In this document: piece after piece, positions 7,331-16,015 of the stretch
Numbering within the stretch: the stretch's first letter is position 1
Layout of the letters: every line of letters begins with the position of its first letter
Assembly (NCBI RefSeq): GCF_014198605.1
Contig: NZ_JACIHU010000004.1
Direction: 5' to 3' (one strand)
Length of the DNA: 64,000 nt
DNA from: Rhizobium etli_C
Lineage (GTDB): Bacteria > Pseudomonadota > Alphaproteobacteria > Rhizobiales > Rhizobiaceae
Notes under the pieces: generated by a model
Told to the model about the DNA's origin: nothing
Databases searched by the model: none
Seen by the model: only the letters and a program-made list of their open reading frames with translations
Made by a program: the position numbers and the translations under genes

Positions 7331-8067
7331 GCGCTTGGTGAATGGCGCTGGGCTGGCAACGAAGCTTGCCCCCGACCTAGCGGAGCCCGCGGAAAAATCG
7401 ACATGGGTGTTCGGGCTGCTGCTGTTGTTGGAAAGGGTGAGCCCGACGACGAAATCGCCGACGGCCGAACTTCCGCTTTGCTCTGGATCCTGGCGAAGAG
7501 CTTGTTGGTGAAGAAAGCGGCGCCGGAACAGATGATTTCGACGCTGTAGCCGTCCTTGAGGACAAGCGTGGCCGCGCCGTCGATCGTCTCCAACCCGTTC
7601 GGGTCAATCGTAACATCGCCGCCGTCGGCAATGATGCAATAGTGCCAGTTTGCACCGAGCGTTGCCGCTGCGGTCAGGGTGAGCGTCGCGGCCGCGGTGA
7701 AGCGGTGGACGGCGCTGTCGTCGGACGCAAGCGCGGTGTAATCGCCTGACTTCGCCGCATAAGCCGACGCCTTATCGAAGGCGACGTCGACGCCATTCTG
7801 GGTGAACCCCAGCAGCCCACCGCCCTTGAGATAGAGACCGGTCTGCGGGTTCGAGGCGAAGCCGACGCCCGGCGCCGAAACCGTGCCGCTTGCCGCCTTG
7901 AGCGGCGCAGCCATCGGTGCGGAGCCGTCGCGCGGCAGCGAGTTGGTGATTTCGTTGCCGAGGTCGGTCGTCAGCGCATTCCATGGCGCCGGGTCGATGA
8001 CTTGGCCAACGGAGGGTGTTGTCCCGGCTGGTTTGGAATAGACGCCGGTTGATGGGTTTCTGGGCAT
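7327..8067 (-). CDS. Tail fibre, N-terminal segment (frameshifted)
   Basis: The product opens MPRNPSTGVYSKPAGTTPSV followed by an IDPAPWNALTTDLGNEITNSL segment, the typical virion-anchoring N terminus of alphaproteobacterial prophage tail fibres. A beta-rich shaft follows (SNPQTGLYLKGGG, LTLTAAATLGANWHYCII). After about residue 195 (FTNKLFARIQ) the sequence turns into Ser/Pro/Arg-rich, low-quality protein, while the next frame becomes coherent. The true product is probably one fibre spanning 6710-8067, broken by a 1-nt deletion or 2-nt insertion near 7475-7490. No strong slippery heptamer is visible, so a mutation or sequencing error is more likely than programmed frameshifting. Confidence 0.7.
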   Translation of the reverse strand: MPRNPSTGVYSKPAGTTPSVGQVIDPAPWNALTTDLGNEITNSLPRDGSAPMAAPLKAASGTVSAPGVGFASNPQTGLYLKGGGLLGFTQNGVDVAFDKASAYAAKSGDYTALASDDSAVHRFTAAATLTLTAAATLGANWHYCIIADGGDVTIDPNGLETIDGAATLVLKDGYSVEIICSGAAFFTNKLFARIQSKAEVRPSAISSSGSPFPTTAAARTPMSIFPRAPLGRGQASLPAQRHSPSA

Positions 8068-8326
8068 TCATTGTCTCCAAAGTAAAAGGCCCAGCGATGC
8101 GGGGCCATTGTCGTTTCCATGGCGAAGGCGGGTGCATGGGGTGGCCCGTATTTCGCACGGGTTGCGCAGCCCCGGAGATGGACGGTCTTGATCGGCTACC
8201 TCAAGATCAATGACATGGGGACGCAGCCGTCTCCTCCGAGACGGCCGCTTGATTTGATCCGTTTCTAAGATCGAGCACGTGGAGGCCAGTGCGTGACGCG
8301 AAAATAGGAGACCGACTAGTACCTTA

Positions 8327-8500
8327 AATTGAAGTCGCGCCCCCACAAAACTTTTGGTAGATCAGCGACCCTTTGTGTTGTAGACGGTCGATCCATCCTG
8401 GACTGTCACTTACCACCAATCGAAACAAGGCCCTTCATGCTCAACCGTCTCGTTGCGAAGATGCTACCTAGCTCCGCAGTTGCAGCAGTAAATCACTGAA
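8327..8500. repeat. Left copy of ~165-bp imperfect inverted repeat flanking the island
   Basis: The plus strand at 8340-8500 aligns with the minus strand of 17720-17880, sharing GTGTTGTAGACGGTC, ATCGAAA and ATGCTCAA-CGTCTCGT blocks at roughly 75-80% identity by eye. The shared part covers about 100 bp upstream of, and 60 bp within, the TIGR04325-like gene. The two copies point inward, bracketing the glycan island. Confidence 0.7.
8438..8500 (+). pseudogene. N-terminal remnant of a TIGR04325-like methyltransferase
   Basis: The plus strand reads MLNRLVAKMLPSSAVAAVNH and then TGA. This matches the start of the intact minus-strand methyltransferase at 17780, MLKRLVKQVLPSAAVAAVNN. Only about 20 codons survive. 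The next gene begins immediately afterwards, so the rest was lost when the island was assembled. Confidence 0.7.
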
Positions 8501-8502
8501 GA

Positions 8503-10209
8503 TTGTCGCTCGCGGTAAAAGAGATGCGTGATCAGCTTCAAGTCAAGCCGAAACTGAGTAGTTTGCTTTTGCTGACGATTGCTGTTCTCGTCACCCATTG
8601 GATGGCCTTCTTCAATGAGGGAATCTTTGCCGAGGATTCTGGTTTATTTCCAACGTTGATCTACAATGATTGGATCGCCATCGCGGACATGTTTTCTTCA
8701 GCAGGCGTGCCGGTCTTTACGTATTATGTTTGGCCGATGGGCTTCACAGGCAATGTTCTTCTTTTGAAGTCCATTGTGATAATCGGCGTCTATTTTATTG
8801 CGATCTTCTCCTATCTCCTCGCTTCGAAGTCCGGATTTTTTTCGGAGCGAGAGGCTTTGGTGCTCGCAATATTCACACAGTTGCTGCCACTCCCCACAAT
8901 CACGGTTATTTTTACCTATTCGATATACTTTAATGCCTATGCCCTTTTTCTGTTGGCTACATATTTATTTCTGTCCATCGAATGGGTGCGCGGAAGGAGC
9001 CACTATCTCTTCCGCGGACTGGCACTTTGCATTTATTTCATAGCATTCACGCTCAACTCCTTGCTGGTGCTCTATGCGGCTGGTTTCGTGCTCGTCTACG
9101 CTGTGTGGCTGAGAAGGACAGGGCGCCGAGTTCGTCATGCACGGGAATTGATCTCGACATTTTCGTCATTCTGCCTGGCCCGGGCGGATTTCACCATTCT
9201 ACCCCTCGCTTACTGGATTTATAAGGCAATTTTCTACCAAAGATCCGGGCAATACAGTAATTACAATAGCTTCACCTTAGAGGTTGAAAGCATTGCAAGG
9301 AATTCCTACCAGTTCATTGTTAATGGTATAGTCTTTCCCTTTGCGAAGTCCCTTGCTGTTTGGGATTCGTATCTCTACCTGGCCGCTGCGGTCTGTTCGA
9401 TCTTTTTTGTCGCGTGCTTTATGCTCTTGAACAGCGGAGATGCTCGAAACGCACAGCCAGATGAACGACGCGGCGGCGGTTTCAAGATTGTCGGCTTTGG
9501 GATCTTTCTGCTGCTGTGTGGAACGGTCCCCTATATACTTGTCGGTAAGAGCCCTGCGCCCGGCGTGTTGATGAGAAACTCAATGCTTATGCCGTTGCCG
9601 TTAGCCGTGGTGGGCATCGGCATATGGCGAGTCCTCAAATTCAGATCGCCGATCCTTCAAAGCCAGAGCGTCTCAATTGTATTGTTTGTAGCACTGCTCA
9701 CCGTGTTCACCGGCCGGTGGTGGGAGAGTTACGCCTCATGGCAAGCACGGGCAGCGAAGGATCTGGCTGTCTCTCAATATCTGGCTGATCATCCTGAATG
9801 GTCTGCTTTTTCGGTTTATTGGATAGTCGACAACCTTCCGCTGACTAAGGAAGTATCGGAGTACGGTTTTGCCGACTATACTTCTAAATTTCGCATGCTT
9901 TGGGGCGGGCAAACCAGGATGGCTTTTACGCCCGCCCACATCTTGTTCTTCGGAGTTGATACAAAGCCGGGCGTGAGACCTGTCCACTCCAAACTTCCTG
10001 ATCGCATCGCATTTTTCTGCAATGCCTGGGCCAGCGCGAGGGATATCGATCTGCGCGGCCCACAAGCCGAACTGGAAATCAGAACCACGCAAAAATCATG
10101 GAACGATGCTTCCGTCGCATATGGATACCTCTATTACCGCTTTATCGATCCGAGTGGCTTGAAAAAATATCTGGCTGAACTCGTGAATGTAACAGTGAGG
10201 GCGGTTTGA
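8503..10209 (+). CDS. Polytopic membrane protein, GT-C-like glycosyltransferase candidate
   Basis: A protein of about 568 residues (TTG start at 8503; an ATG at 8524 would give 561). It has an N-terminal membrane helix, then an acidic exoplasmic loop FFNEGIFAEDSGLFP, about ten more hydrophobic segments, and a hydrophilic C-terminal domain of about 130 residues ending in YGYLYYRFIDPSGLKKYL. Many membrane helices, an early Glu-Asp loop and a soluble C terminus are the GT-C layout used by enzymes that transfer sugars from polyprenyl phosphate in the periplasm, such as the serotype-specific Gtr proteins of phages. No family-defining sequence match is claimed. The stop overlaps the next gene (TGATG). 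Confidence 0.65.
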   Translation: MSLAVKEMRDQLQVKPKLSSLLLLTIAVLVTHWMAFFNEGIFAEDSGLFPTLIYNDWIAIADMFSSAGVPVFTYYVWPMGFTGNVLLLKSIVIIGVYFIAIFSYLLASKSGFFSEREALVLAIFTQLLPLPTITVIFTYSIYFNAYALFLLATYLFLSIEWVRGRSHYLFRGLALCIYFIAFTLNSLLVLYAAGFVLVYAVWLRRTGRRVRHARELISTFSSFCLARADFTILPLAYWIYKAIFYQRSGQYSNYNSFTLEVESIARNSYQFIVNGIVFPFAKSLAVWDSYLYLAAAVCSIFFVACFMLLNSGDARNAQPDERRGGGFKIVGFGIFLLLCGTVPYILVGKSPAPGVLMRNSMLMPLPLAVVGIGIWRVLKFRSPILQSQSVSIVLFVALLTVFTGRWWESYASWQARAAKDLAVSQYLADHPEWSAFSVYWIVDNLPLTKEVSEYGFADYTSKFRMLWGGQTRMAFTPAHILFFGVDTKPGVRPVHSKLPDRIAFFCNAWASARDIDLRGPQAELEIRTTQKSWNDASVAYGYLYYRFIDPSGLKKYLAELVNVTVRAV

Positions 10210-11195
10210 TGATACGCGGCCTCTTCAATCATCAACGCCTGCAGATGCTTATGGCCTCGGCAATAAGCCTTCTCTTCCTGATATTCCTGCTAAAGGCAGT
10301 GGATTGGGAGGAAGCTATCCGCATTTTTCGGAGCGGAATATCCGTCACATCGCTCCTGTGGTTTACGCTTGTTACCTTCGGCATTGCTGTGGGTTATGCG
10401 GTGCGATGGCGCCTGTTGCTAGACGGTAGGATTGGTTACGGGACGTCCCTCATGGCCTCCCTGCTCGGTCTTGGCACCAACATGTTCCTTCCTGCGAGAG
10501 GCGGAGACCTTTTACGTGTGCATTACAGCCGTGTCGTCGCGACTGTCCCCTACGCCGACGCTCTTGGTAAGCTACTGATCGAAAAAATGGTTGACCTGGT
10601 GACGATCATTTCTGTCGGTATATTTTCCTTGGTCTTGCTGAGTCATACACTGAATTCCGAATACCGAAATGTTCTTCTGGTCATCATGTTTGGTACAATT
10701 GTTGGGATATTTCTGTCGGCAGTTCTGGTAAGGTATTTCAGTGATCGGCTTGTCCCGATATTGCGACCCGTCTTCGGTCTCGTGCGGCTGCAGGATTTCT
10801 TTGACCGTCACATTATTTTTTTCATCCGAAATTCCGCACGAAGCCTATCTCTTTCCGTGACCATCATTCCCGCTGTTCTGACGCTGGTTTTGTGGCTTTC
10901 GGCGTATGCGCTTGCGTATATCTGCGTGGCCCGTTTTGTCGGCGTCGCGCTGAGTTACCAAGAGGCGTTGTTCGTGCTGTTCGCCGGCGGATTGGGCCTG
11001 ATGATCCCAGCGGCGCCATCCGGCGTCGGTACTTTCCACGCATCCGTCGTTTCGGCATTCGTAATACTGGGGCGTTCCCCCTCGGAGGGGCTGCTCCTGG
11101 CAACGGCCGTTCATTTTCTCTTTTTTGTGGTGTACGTCGTGCCAGCAGCCCTCATTCTGGGACATTGGCGATTGAACCGCTTAGCCCTGAGGTAG
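10209..11195 (+). CDS. LPG-synthase-TM/YbhN-like integral membrane protein, possible flippase
   Basis: A 328-residue protein with about eight membrane segments and the two landmarks of the lysylphosphatidylglycerol-synthase TM (UPF0104/YbhN/AglD-like) family: FLPARGGDLLRVHYSR near residue 95 and MIPAAPSGVGTFHAS near residue 265. Members are found in glycolipid pathways and have been proposed to move or modify polyprenyl-linked or lipid-linked intermediates. The ATG at 10209 overlaps the upstream stop; a TTG one codon earlier is less likely. Between a GT-C-like protein and a GT2 enzyme, it could fill the flippase slot that GtrA occupies in phage gtr operons. That role is inferred. Confidence 0.75.
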   Translation: MIRGLFNHQRLQMLMASAISLLFLIFLLKAVDWEEAIRIFRSGISVTSLLWFTLVTFGIAVGYAVRWRLLLDGRIGYGTSLMASLLGLGTNMFLPARGGDLLRVHYSRVVATVPYADALGKLLIEKMVDLVTIISVGIFSLVLLSHTLNSEYRNVLLVIMFGTIVGIFLSAVLVRYFSDRLVPILRPVFGLVRLQDFFDRHIIFFIRNSARSLSLSVTIIPAVLTLVLWLSAYALAYICVARFVGVALSYQEALFVLFAGGLGLMIPAAPSGVGTFHASVVSAFVILGRSPSEGLLLATAVHFLFFVVYVVPAALILGHWRLNRLALR

Positions 11196-11199
11196 CTCT

Positions 11200-12531
11200 G
11201 TGAAAGATTATTTCTATTCTCTTGTGAGAAAGTACATTGGACTGTTTGTCCTGAGCCAGAATTCTGTGGTCGAGATCGATCCGACGACGCCGCTTCTGGT
11301 CGGTAAATTTCCTCAGGGAAAGGTCGCATTTCGTTCGAGCGCGCAACCGGCGGAATCTGTGAATGGATTTGACGAGCATAAGGTCGTTGAAATCGAACAC
11401 GTCGCTGACAACAAACCTGATTACCTGATCATCAGCGGCCTCATCCACTACGAACGAGACATCCAGAGCATGTTGGCTCAGGCACGTGCATTGTGCTCGC
11501 AAGAGACACGGCTTGTGCTTACCTATTACAGCAGTATGTGGCGGCCGCTTGCGACTCTGGCATCCAAGCTCGGTCTGCGCCGGCGGGTTCCTGAATCGAA
11601 TTGGCTTGCTCATGAAGACGTCCAGAATCTTCTGACGCTTGAAGACTTCGAGTTGATACGACTGGACCAGAAGGTCCTTGTCCCGGTTTACATCCCGCTT
11701 GTCAGTGGCTTTGTTAACCGTTGCCTTGCCCCTCTTCCGCTTCTTCGAACTCTCTGCCTTCTCAACATCGCGATTGCGAGGCCGATCGGCAATGCCGCGT
11801 CGAAGACCGTGCCATCGGTGTCAATTGTCGTTCCAGCGAGAAACGAGGCAGGAAATATCGAGGATATCGTCAAGCGACTGCCGGTTATGGGGCCGGATGA
11901 TGAACTCATTTTTATCGAAGGCAATTCAACCGACGCGACGTGGAAGGCGATCCAAGATGTGCAGCAGCGTTATGGTGGCGAGCGCACCATCCTGATCGAC
12001 CAGCAGGATGGCAAGGGAAAAGGCGACGCCGTCAGGAAGGGTTTTTCGCTGGCCACAAAGGAAGTCTTGATGATTCTCGACGCGGACATGACGGTCCCGC
12101 CCGAGGATTTGCCTAAATTCTACAATGCCATCAAGGACGGTAAAGGCGAGTTCATCAACGGCACTCGCCTCGTGTATCCCATGGAAAAGGAGGCCATGCG
12201 TTTCTTCAACCTCCTCGGCAACAAGTTTTTCGCATTGGCTTTCTCCTTCGTCCTTGGCCAGAGATACAAGGACACCCTATGCGGAACCAAGGTGATCAGC
12301 CGCTCCAATTATCTGAAGCTTCAGGCAAACAGATCCTACTTCGGTGATTTCGATCCCTTTGGCGATTTCGACCTGATCTTCGGTGCCGCGCGGATGGGCC
12401 TTAAGATCGTCGAGGTTCCGATCAGCTATCGCGAAAGACTCTACGGTGAAACGAACATCTCGCGTTGGCGCCACGGTGCCATCCTGTTGGCCATGCTGGT
12501 TTTTGCGGCAAGACGAATAAAGTTTCTCTGA
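11200..12531 (+). CDS. Bifunctional-looking GT2 glycosyltransferase with degenerate methyltransferase-like N domain
   Basis: A 443-residue protein with a GTG start 5 bp after the previous stop. Residues 1-190 resemble a class I methyltransferase fold (VVEIDPTTPLL, later PDYLIISGLIHYERDI and TRLVLTYYSSMW) but lack a GxGxG loop. From about residue 207 there is a clear GT2 domain: SIVVPARNEAGNIEDIV, FIEGNSTDATW, LILDAD-type DxD near 293-296 (MILDADMTVPPEDL), and GTRLVYPMEKEAMRFFN with KDTLCGTKVI, as in dolichyl/undecaprenyl-phosphate sugar synthases. It probably makes a polyprenyl-phosphate sugar at the cytoplasmic face, feeding the GT-C-like enzyme. The C terminus has a hydrophobic stretch (AILLAMLVFAARRI). 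Confidence 0.85.
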   Translation: MKDYFYSLVRKYIGLFVLSQNSVVEIDPTTPLLVGKFPQGKVAFRSSAQPAESVNGFDEHKVVEIEHVADNKPDYLIISGLIHYERDIQSMLAQARALCSQETRLVLTYYSSMWRPLATLASKLGLRRRVPESNWLAHEDVQNLLTLEDFELIRLDQKVLVPVYIPLVSGFVNRCLAPLPLLRTLCLLNIAIARPIGNAASKTVPSVSIVVPARNEAGNIEDIVKRLPVMGPDDELIFIEGNSTDATWKAIQDVQQRYGGERTILIDQQDGKGKGDAVRKGFSLATKEVLMILDADMTVPPEDLPKFYNAIKDGKGEFINGTRLVYPMEKEAMRFFNLLGNKFFALAFSFVLGQRYKDTLCGTKVISRSNYLKLQANRSYFGDFDPFGDFDLIFGAARMGLKIVEVPISYRERLYGETNISRWRHGAILLAMLVFAARRIKFL

Positions 12532-12533
12532 CG

Positions 12534-13316
12534 ATGGAAACCGAAAGCACTCTCTATGACGCTGACCTTGCTCAGACGCTGGCAAATCGCGAGCGGCTAA
12601 GCGCAAATCAGAACCTGATGCACTGGTATGGTGAGCTCTACCAGGAGATGTTTCGACAGGAACCGGATATTGCCACGAATACCGTTCTGGAAATAGGAAG
12701 CGGAACGTCGCCTCTCAAGCGCTTCCTGCCGAATGTCATCACCTCCGATGTGCTGAAGTTGGACTATTTGGACTTTATCTTCGATTGCCACGAGATCGCG
12801 AGATTGCCCGACATTGCGGACCACAGCGTCGATGTGATTACGATGACCAATGTTCTGCATCACCTGAAGGATCCTCTTGCGTTCCTCCGCGGGGCGACGC
12901 GCAAGCTCACAAAAGGCGGCAGGGTGTATGTGACGGAACCGTATCTGTCTTGGCTATCCTACCCGATGTATAAACTTCTCCATCATGAGCCGGTGGATTT
13001 CAGCATCCGCCGCCCGGTTCTGGATACCGTTCAGGGTCCTCTTTCGACCTCAAATCAGGCTATGCCACATATGATCTTCTTCCAGCGGCCGGACTGGCTC
13101 GCTGAGCTTGCAGATTGCTATAGCCTTGAGAAGACGAGGATCAGCTATTTCACCTCGCTCTCCTATATGGTAACAGGCGGGATATCGAGGAAGTTTCCTG
13201 CGCCTGGTTGGGCTTATAAGCCTTACTTCAAGCTCGACAGAGCAATAGGCGCCGCGCTGCCCAAGGTGTTCGCCTCATTCTTCACGGCCCGCCTCACATC
13301 AAAAGAAGAGGTGTAG
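12534..13316 (+). CDS. Class I SAM-dependent methyltransferase
   Basis: A 260-residue enzyme with motif I VLEIGSGTSP at 51-60, an acidic motif II region (ITSDVLKLDYLDF), motif IV-like SVDVITMTNVLHHLKDPLAFL and a post-motif GGRVYVTEPYLSW, all typical of Methyltransf_11-type enzymes. A histidine- and proline-containing C-terminal region probably binds substrate. The ATG at 12534 lies 3 bp after the GT2 stop; the longer open frame into the GT2 gene is a shadow. In this cluster it most likely methylates a sugar or lipid intermediate. The acceptor is unknown. Confidence 0.85.
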   Translation: METESTLYDADLAQTLANRERLSANQNLMHWYGELYQEMFRQEPDIATNTVLEIGSGTSPLKRFLPNVITSDVLKLDYLDFIFDCHEIARLPDIADHSVDVITMTNVLHHLKDPLAFLRGATRKLTKGGRVYVTEPYLSWLSYPMYKLLHHEPVDFSIRRPVLDTVQGPLSTSNQAMPHMIFFQRPDWLAELADCYSLEKTRISYFTSLSYMVTGGISRKFPAPGWAYKPYFKLDRAIGAALPKVFASFFTARLTSKEEV

Positions 13317-13318
13317 GG

Positions 13319-14068
13319 ATGGTTTTGCTGCGTCTCGCCGATTGGCTCTATCGACACTGTTATCCCCTTTATTACCCTCTCTATTCCGTATGGAAGGCAG
13401 TTTCAGAACGGCGTGAGCGCGCACTGATGCGCGAGATAATTTCGCCGGGCATGATCGTCGCAGATATCGGTGCGAATATCGGAATATATACCCGCATGTT
13501 CTCCGCTCTGACGGGAGCGACCGGCCATGTGCATGCCTTCGAGCCGGCGCCGGCGAACTTCGAAAAGCTTGAAGCGACGCTAAGCGGCTTGTCGAATGTA
13601 TCGCCGCAGCACGCCGCGGTAGGAGCGGCCAGCGGCACCACAAGGCTGTATGTTTCGTCTGAGCTGAATGTCGATCACCGAACATTCGATAGTGGCGACG
13701 GGCGAGTGAGCATCGACGTCCCATTGGTGAAGCTGGATGATTACTTTTCGCCAGGGCAGCGGGTCGATTTTATCAAAATCGATGTTCAGGGATACGAGTT
13801 GAGCGTTCTGCAGGGTGCCGAGCGGGTCCTGCGGGAGAATCGCGACATCAGGGTATTCATGGAGTTCTGGCCTTACGGCTTGTCGAAAGCGTCAGTGAAC
13901 CCGTCTGAACTCACCAGATTCCTAACGATGCTGAATTTCGAGTTCCACAACATAGCGGATCCACCTGGCACAGCTTTCAATTACGAGAGACTTGATCCAA
14001 ATAACGCGGGCCAATATTGCAATCTGATCGTTGCAAGAAGAGCGCCCGCCAATCACAAAACCACTTAG
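13319..14068 (+). CDS. FkbM-family methyltransferase (first of two)
   Basis: A 249-residue protein. The FkbM core is clear: MIVADIGANIGIYTRMFS (motif I, about 46-61), HVHAFEPAPANFEKL, then VDFIKIDVQGYELSVLQGAE and VFMEFWPYG. FkbM enzymes are SAM-dependent O-methyltransferases frequent in surface-polysaccharide clusters. It begins 3 bp after the preceding gene with GTAGGGATG spacing, so it belongs to the same transcript. It differs substantially from the second FkbM gene downstream, so the pair is not a recent tandem duplication; they may methylate different positions. Confidence 0.88.
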   Translation: MVLLRLADWLYRHCYPLYYPLYSVWKAVSERRERALMREIISPGMIVADIGANIGIYTRMFSALTGATGHVHAFEPAPANFEKLEATLSGLSNVSPQHAAVGAASGTTRLYVSSELNVDHRTFDSGDGRVSIDVPLVKLDDYFSPGQRVDFIKIDVQGYELSVLQGAERVLRENRDIRVFMEFWPYGLSKASVNPSELTRFLTMLNFEFHNIADPPGTAFNYERLDPNNAGQYCNLIVARRAPANHKTT

Positions 14069-14084
14069 AGGCGGCCTGAGGGCA

Positions 14085-14948
14085 ATGTTATCCACCAGCA
14101 ACAAAATCCTGATCGCTCGCAATCTATCCAAAGCTGTCTTGTTCGTCCGGGGTTGCGTTGGCCTACCCGCCACCGTGATCGCGAAACGCCGGGGAGTAAA
14201 TTGGTCGCTGGACCTGAGAGACGGCGTTGATTTCGCGATCTACCTGTTGGGCGGGTTCGAGGTTAGAACGCTCGACAGGTATAGAGAGCTGATCGACGAT
14301 GGAGACCTCGTCCTCGATATCGGCGCCAATGTGGGTTCTCACACGTTGCCCCTGGCGCAATTGGTGGGCGGAGCCGGCAAGGTAATTTCCTTCGAGCCGA
14401 CCGCTCATGCATTTGCGAAACAGAAAGCCAATATTTCGCTCAACCCGACGCTCGCCCAGCGAATCGACGCACACCAGATGATGCTTATGGCAAGTGCGTC
14501 CGAAGCGATGCCCGAAGCGGTCTATTCAAGCTGGCCGCTCGAAATTGCTGAAGATTTGCATTGCGAACACCACGGTCGCCTCATGTCGACAGAGGGCGCG
14601 CGGCTCGGCACCCTGGACGAAACATTGCGGGATCTTGGGGTCGGCAAGGTCGATTTCATAAAACTTGACGTCGACGGAAACGAGCTTGCGGTTCTACTTG
14701 GGGCGACGGTGACTCTTAAAAAGTTCCAGCCGCGTATAATGCTTGAATTGGCCCCCTATGTTTATGCTGATAATCCCGGAGACTTCGACAGATTGTTGCA
14801 GCTTCTTTGGGAGGGCGGCTACGAGATTGGTGAAATGGCATCCGGCAGGAAGCTGCCCGAAGACGCCGACAAAGTACGCGCGATGATACCGGAAGGTGGC
14901 GGTATGAATGTGCTGGTTAGGAGCAAGAGCTCAAAGGAAGGTAGATAA
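14085..14948 (+). CDS. FkbM-family methyltransferase (second of two)
   Basis: A 287-residue enzyme with motif I LVLDIGANVGSHTLPLA (about 75-91), ISFEPTAHAFAKQKANI, and VDFIKLDVDGNELAVLLGA followed by IMLELAPYVY, all FkbM landmarks. The ATG at 14085 follows a GAGGGC element and lies 16 bp after the first FkbM stop; the open frame extends upstream into that gene but has no better start. Together with the adjacent methyltransferases it suggests a heavily methylated, hence hydrophobic, sugar product. Confidence 0.88.
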   Translation: MLSTSNKILIARNLSKAVLFVRGCVGLPATVIAKRRGVNWSLDLRDGVDFAIYLLGGFEVRTLDRYRELIDDGDLVLDIGANVGSHTLPLAQLVGGAGKVISFEPTAHAFAKQKANISLNPTLAQRIDAHQMMLMASASEAMPEAVYSSWPLEIAEDLHCEHHGRLMSTEGARLGTLDETLRDLGVGKVDFIKLDVDGNELAVLLGATVTLKKFQPRIMLELAPYVYADNPGDFDRLLQLLWEGGYEIGEMASGRKLPEDADKVRAMIPEGGGMNVLVRSKSSKEGR

Positions 14949-14989
14949 CCTTCTTCGAGGGTTATCGGATCGATAGGATTGGTCACCGC

Positions 14990-15997
14990 ATGGATGCGCA
15001 GTTCAATGAATGCATGAAGGTAGCGAGAAGGCTTGTCGACCCGAGCTTCCTTGAATCGTTGAAACGGCCTCAACCGCGCGCAATTATCGTGGCGACCACG
15101 ATGATCTGGTTTCAGATAGTTATCTCTTGGGCGATCGCGCTTCTCGGCCCTTTGTGGCTCCTATGGCTGCCATTCCTGATCAACTGCGCGGTAACGCAGG
15201 GCATGTTGCTCTGGGTTCACGAGGCGTCGCATTTCCATCTCTTCTCCAGCCGGGGTAAGAACGATATCTGGTGCGATATGTTCTTTGCCGCGCCTGTCGG
15301 GATGTCGGTCGGCGCGTATCGACTACGCCACATGAGCCACCATGCACATCTCGGTACAGAGAAGGATGAGGATGGTTACCCCTATCGCGAGCCGATCAAG
15401 GGCTTCCGGGCGCTCGCGTGGGTCATGGTAAAGGCGCTGAGCGGTGGCATGGGAGTGTGGCTGGCGGCTGACAAATATGGTGGTCTGGCTCGAAAGAAAG
15501 CATCGGGGAATTCGCTGTCGCCTTCCTGGTTAGCGCCGATGGTGACTATCATCTTCAACGGCTTGCTGTTTGCACTCTGCATTGCCACGGGTCGATGGTA
15601 TCTCTACATCCTGTTATGGGGGTATCCCATCGCTGCCGTAGCAATCGCCCTGAATATCGTGCGCACCATTGCGGAGCATCAGCCCGAGGACTACCCACTT
15701 TACCAGGACGGACGGGAGCGGGCCATGATGCCGCTGGCCCGGACGACAGTCCCCAATTGGTTCGAGAAATGGCTTATGTACCAGGCGAATTTCAACTATC
15801 ACATTGAACACCATCTTTTTCCCGCCATTCCGCAGCACAATCTCGCAAAACTTCATAGGCACCTCCTCGAAGGCGGATTCTACGAGCATTTTCCGGGGTG
15901 CCTGCAGCGCAGCGGTTTTGCAAAATTCATCCGACTCTCGAGAAACCGTAGGAACGATGATTTCTCAGATTCGATTCAAGATGCGTTGGCTCTCTAG
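14990..15997 (+). CDS. Membrane fatty-acid desaturase/hydroxylase
   Basis: A 335-residue membrane protein with the three histidine boxes of the diiron desaturase superfamily: HEASH at 77-81, HMSHHAH at 114-120 and HIEHH at about 272-276. Hydrophobic segments at about 31-75 and 178-215 form the membrane core. The HIEHHLFPAIP form of the third box is typical of bacterial fatty-acid desaturases. In this island it may act on a lipid carrier or on the acyl part of a glycolipid, which would be unusual for a serotype-conversion locus. It lies 41 bp after the second FkbM gene and is followed closely by another methyltransferase. Confidence 0.88.
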   Translation: MDAQFNECMKVARRLVDPSFLESLKRPQPRAIIVATTMIWFQIVISWAIALLGPLWLLWLPFLINCAVTQGMLLWVHEASHFHLFSSRGKNDIWCDMFFAAPVGMSVGAYRLRHMSHHAHLGTEKDEDGYPYREPIKGFRALAWVMVKALSGGMGVWLAADKYGGLARKKASGNSLSPSWLAPMVTIIFNGLLFALCIATGRWYLYILLWGYPIAAVAIALNIVRTIAEHQPEDYPLYQDGRERAMMPLARTTVPNWFEKWLMYQANFNYHIEHHLFPAIPQHNLAKLHRHLLEGGFYEHFPGCLQRSGFAKFIRLSRNRRNDDFSDSIQDALAL

Positions 15998-16015
15998 GTA
16001 TTGAGCGCGACAAAT

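Larger units (their letters stand above)
8068..8523. other. Island left boundary: hairpin and inverted repeat
   Basis: This gene-free stretch separates the minus-strand tail fibre from the plus-strand glycan island. It has a perfect hairpin, GCCGTCTC-CTCC-GAGACGGC at 8226-8245, without a clear T-run. It also carries the left copy of an imperfect inverted repeat (about 8327-8500) shared with 17717-17900. Promoters for the island should lie here, but I could not pick a confident -35/-10 pair. Confidence 0.5.
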
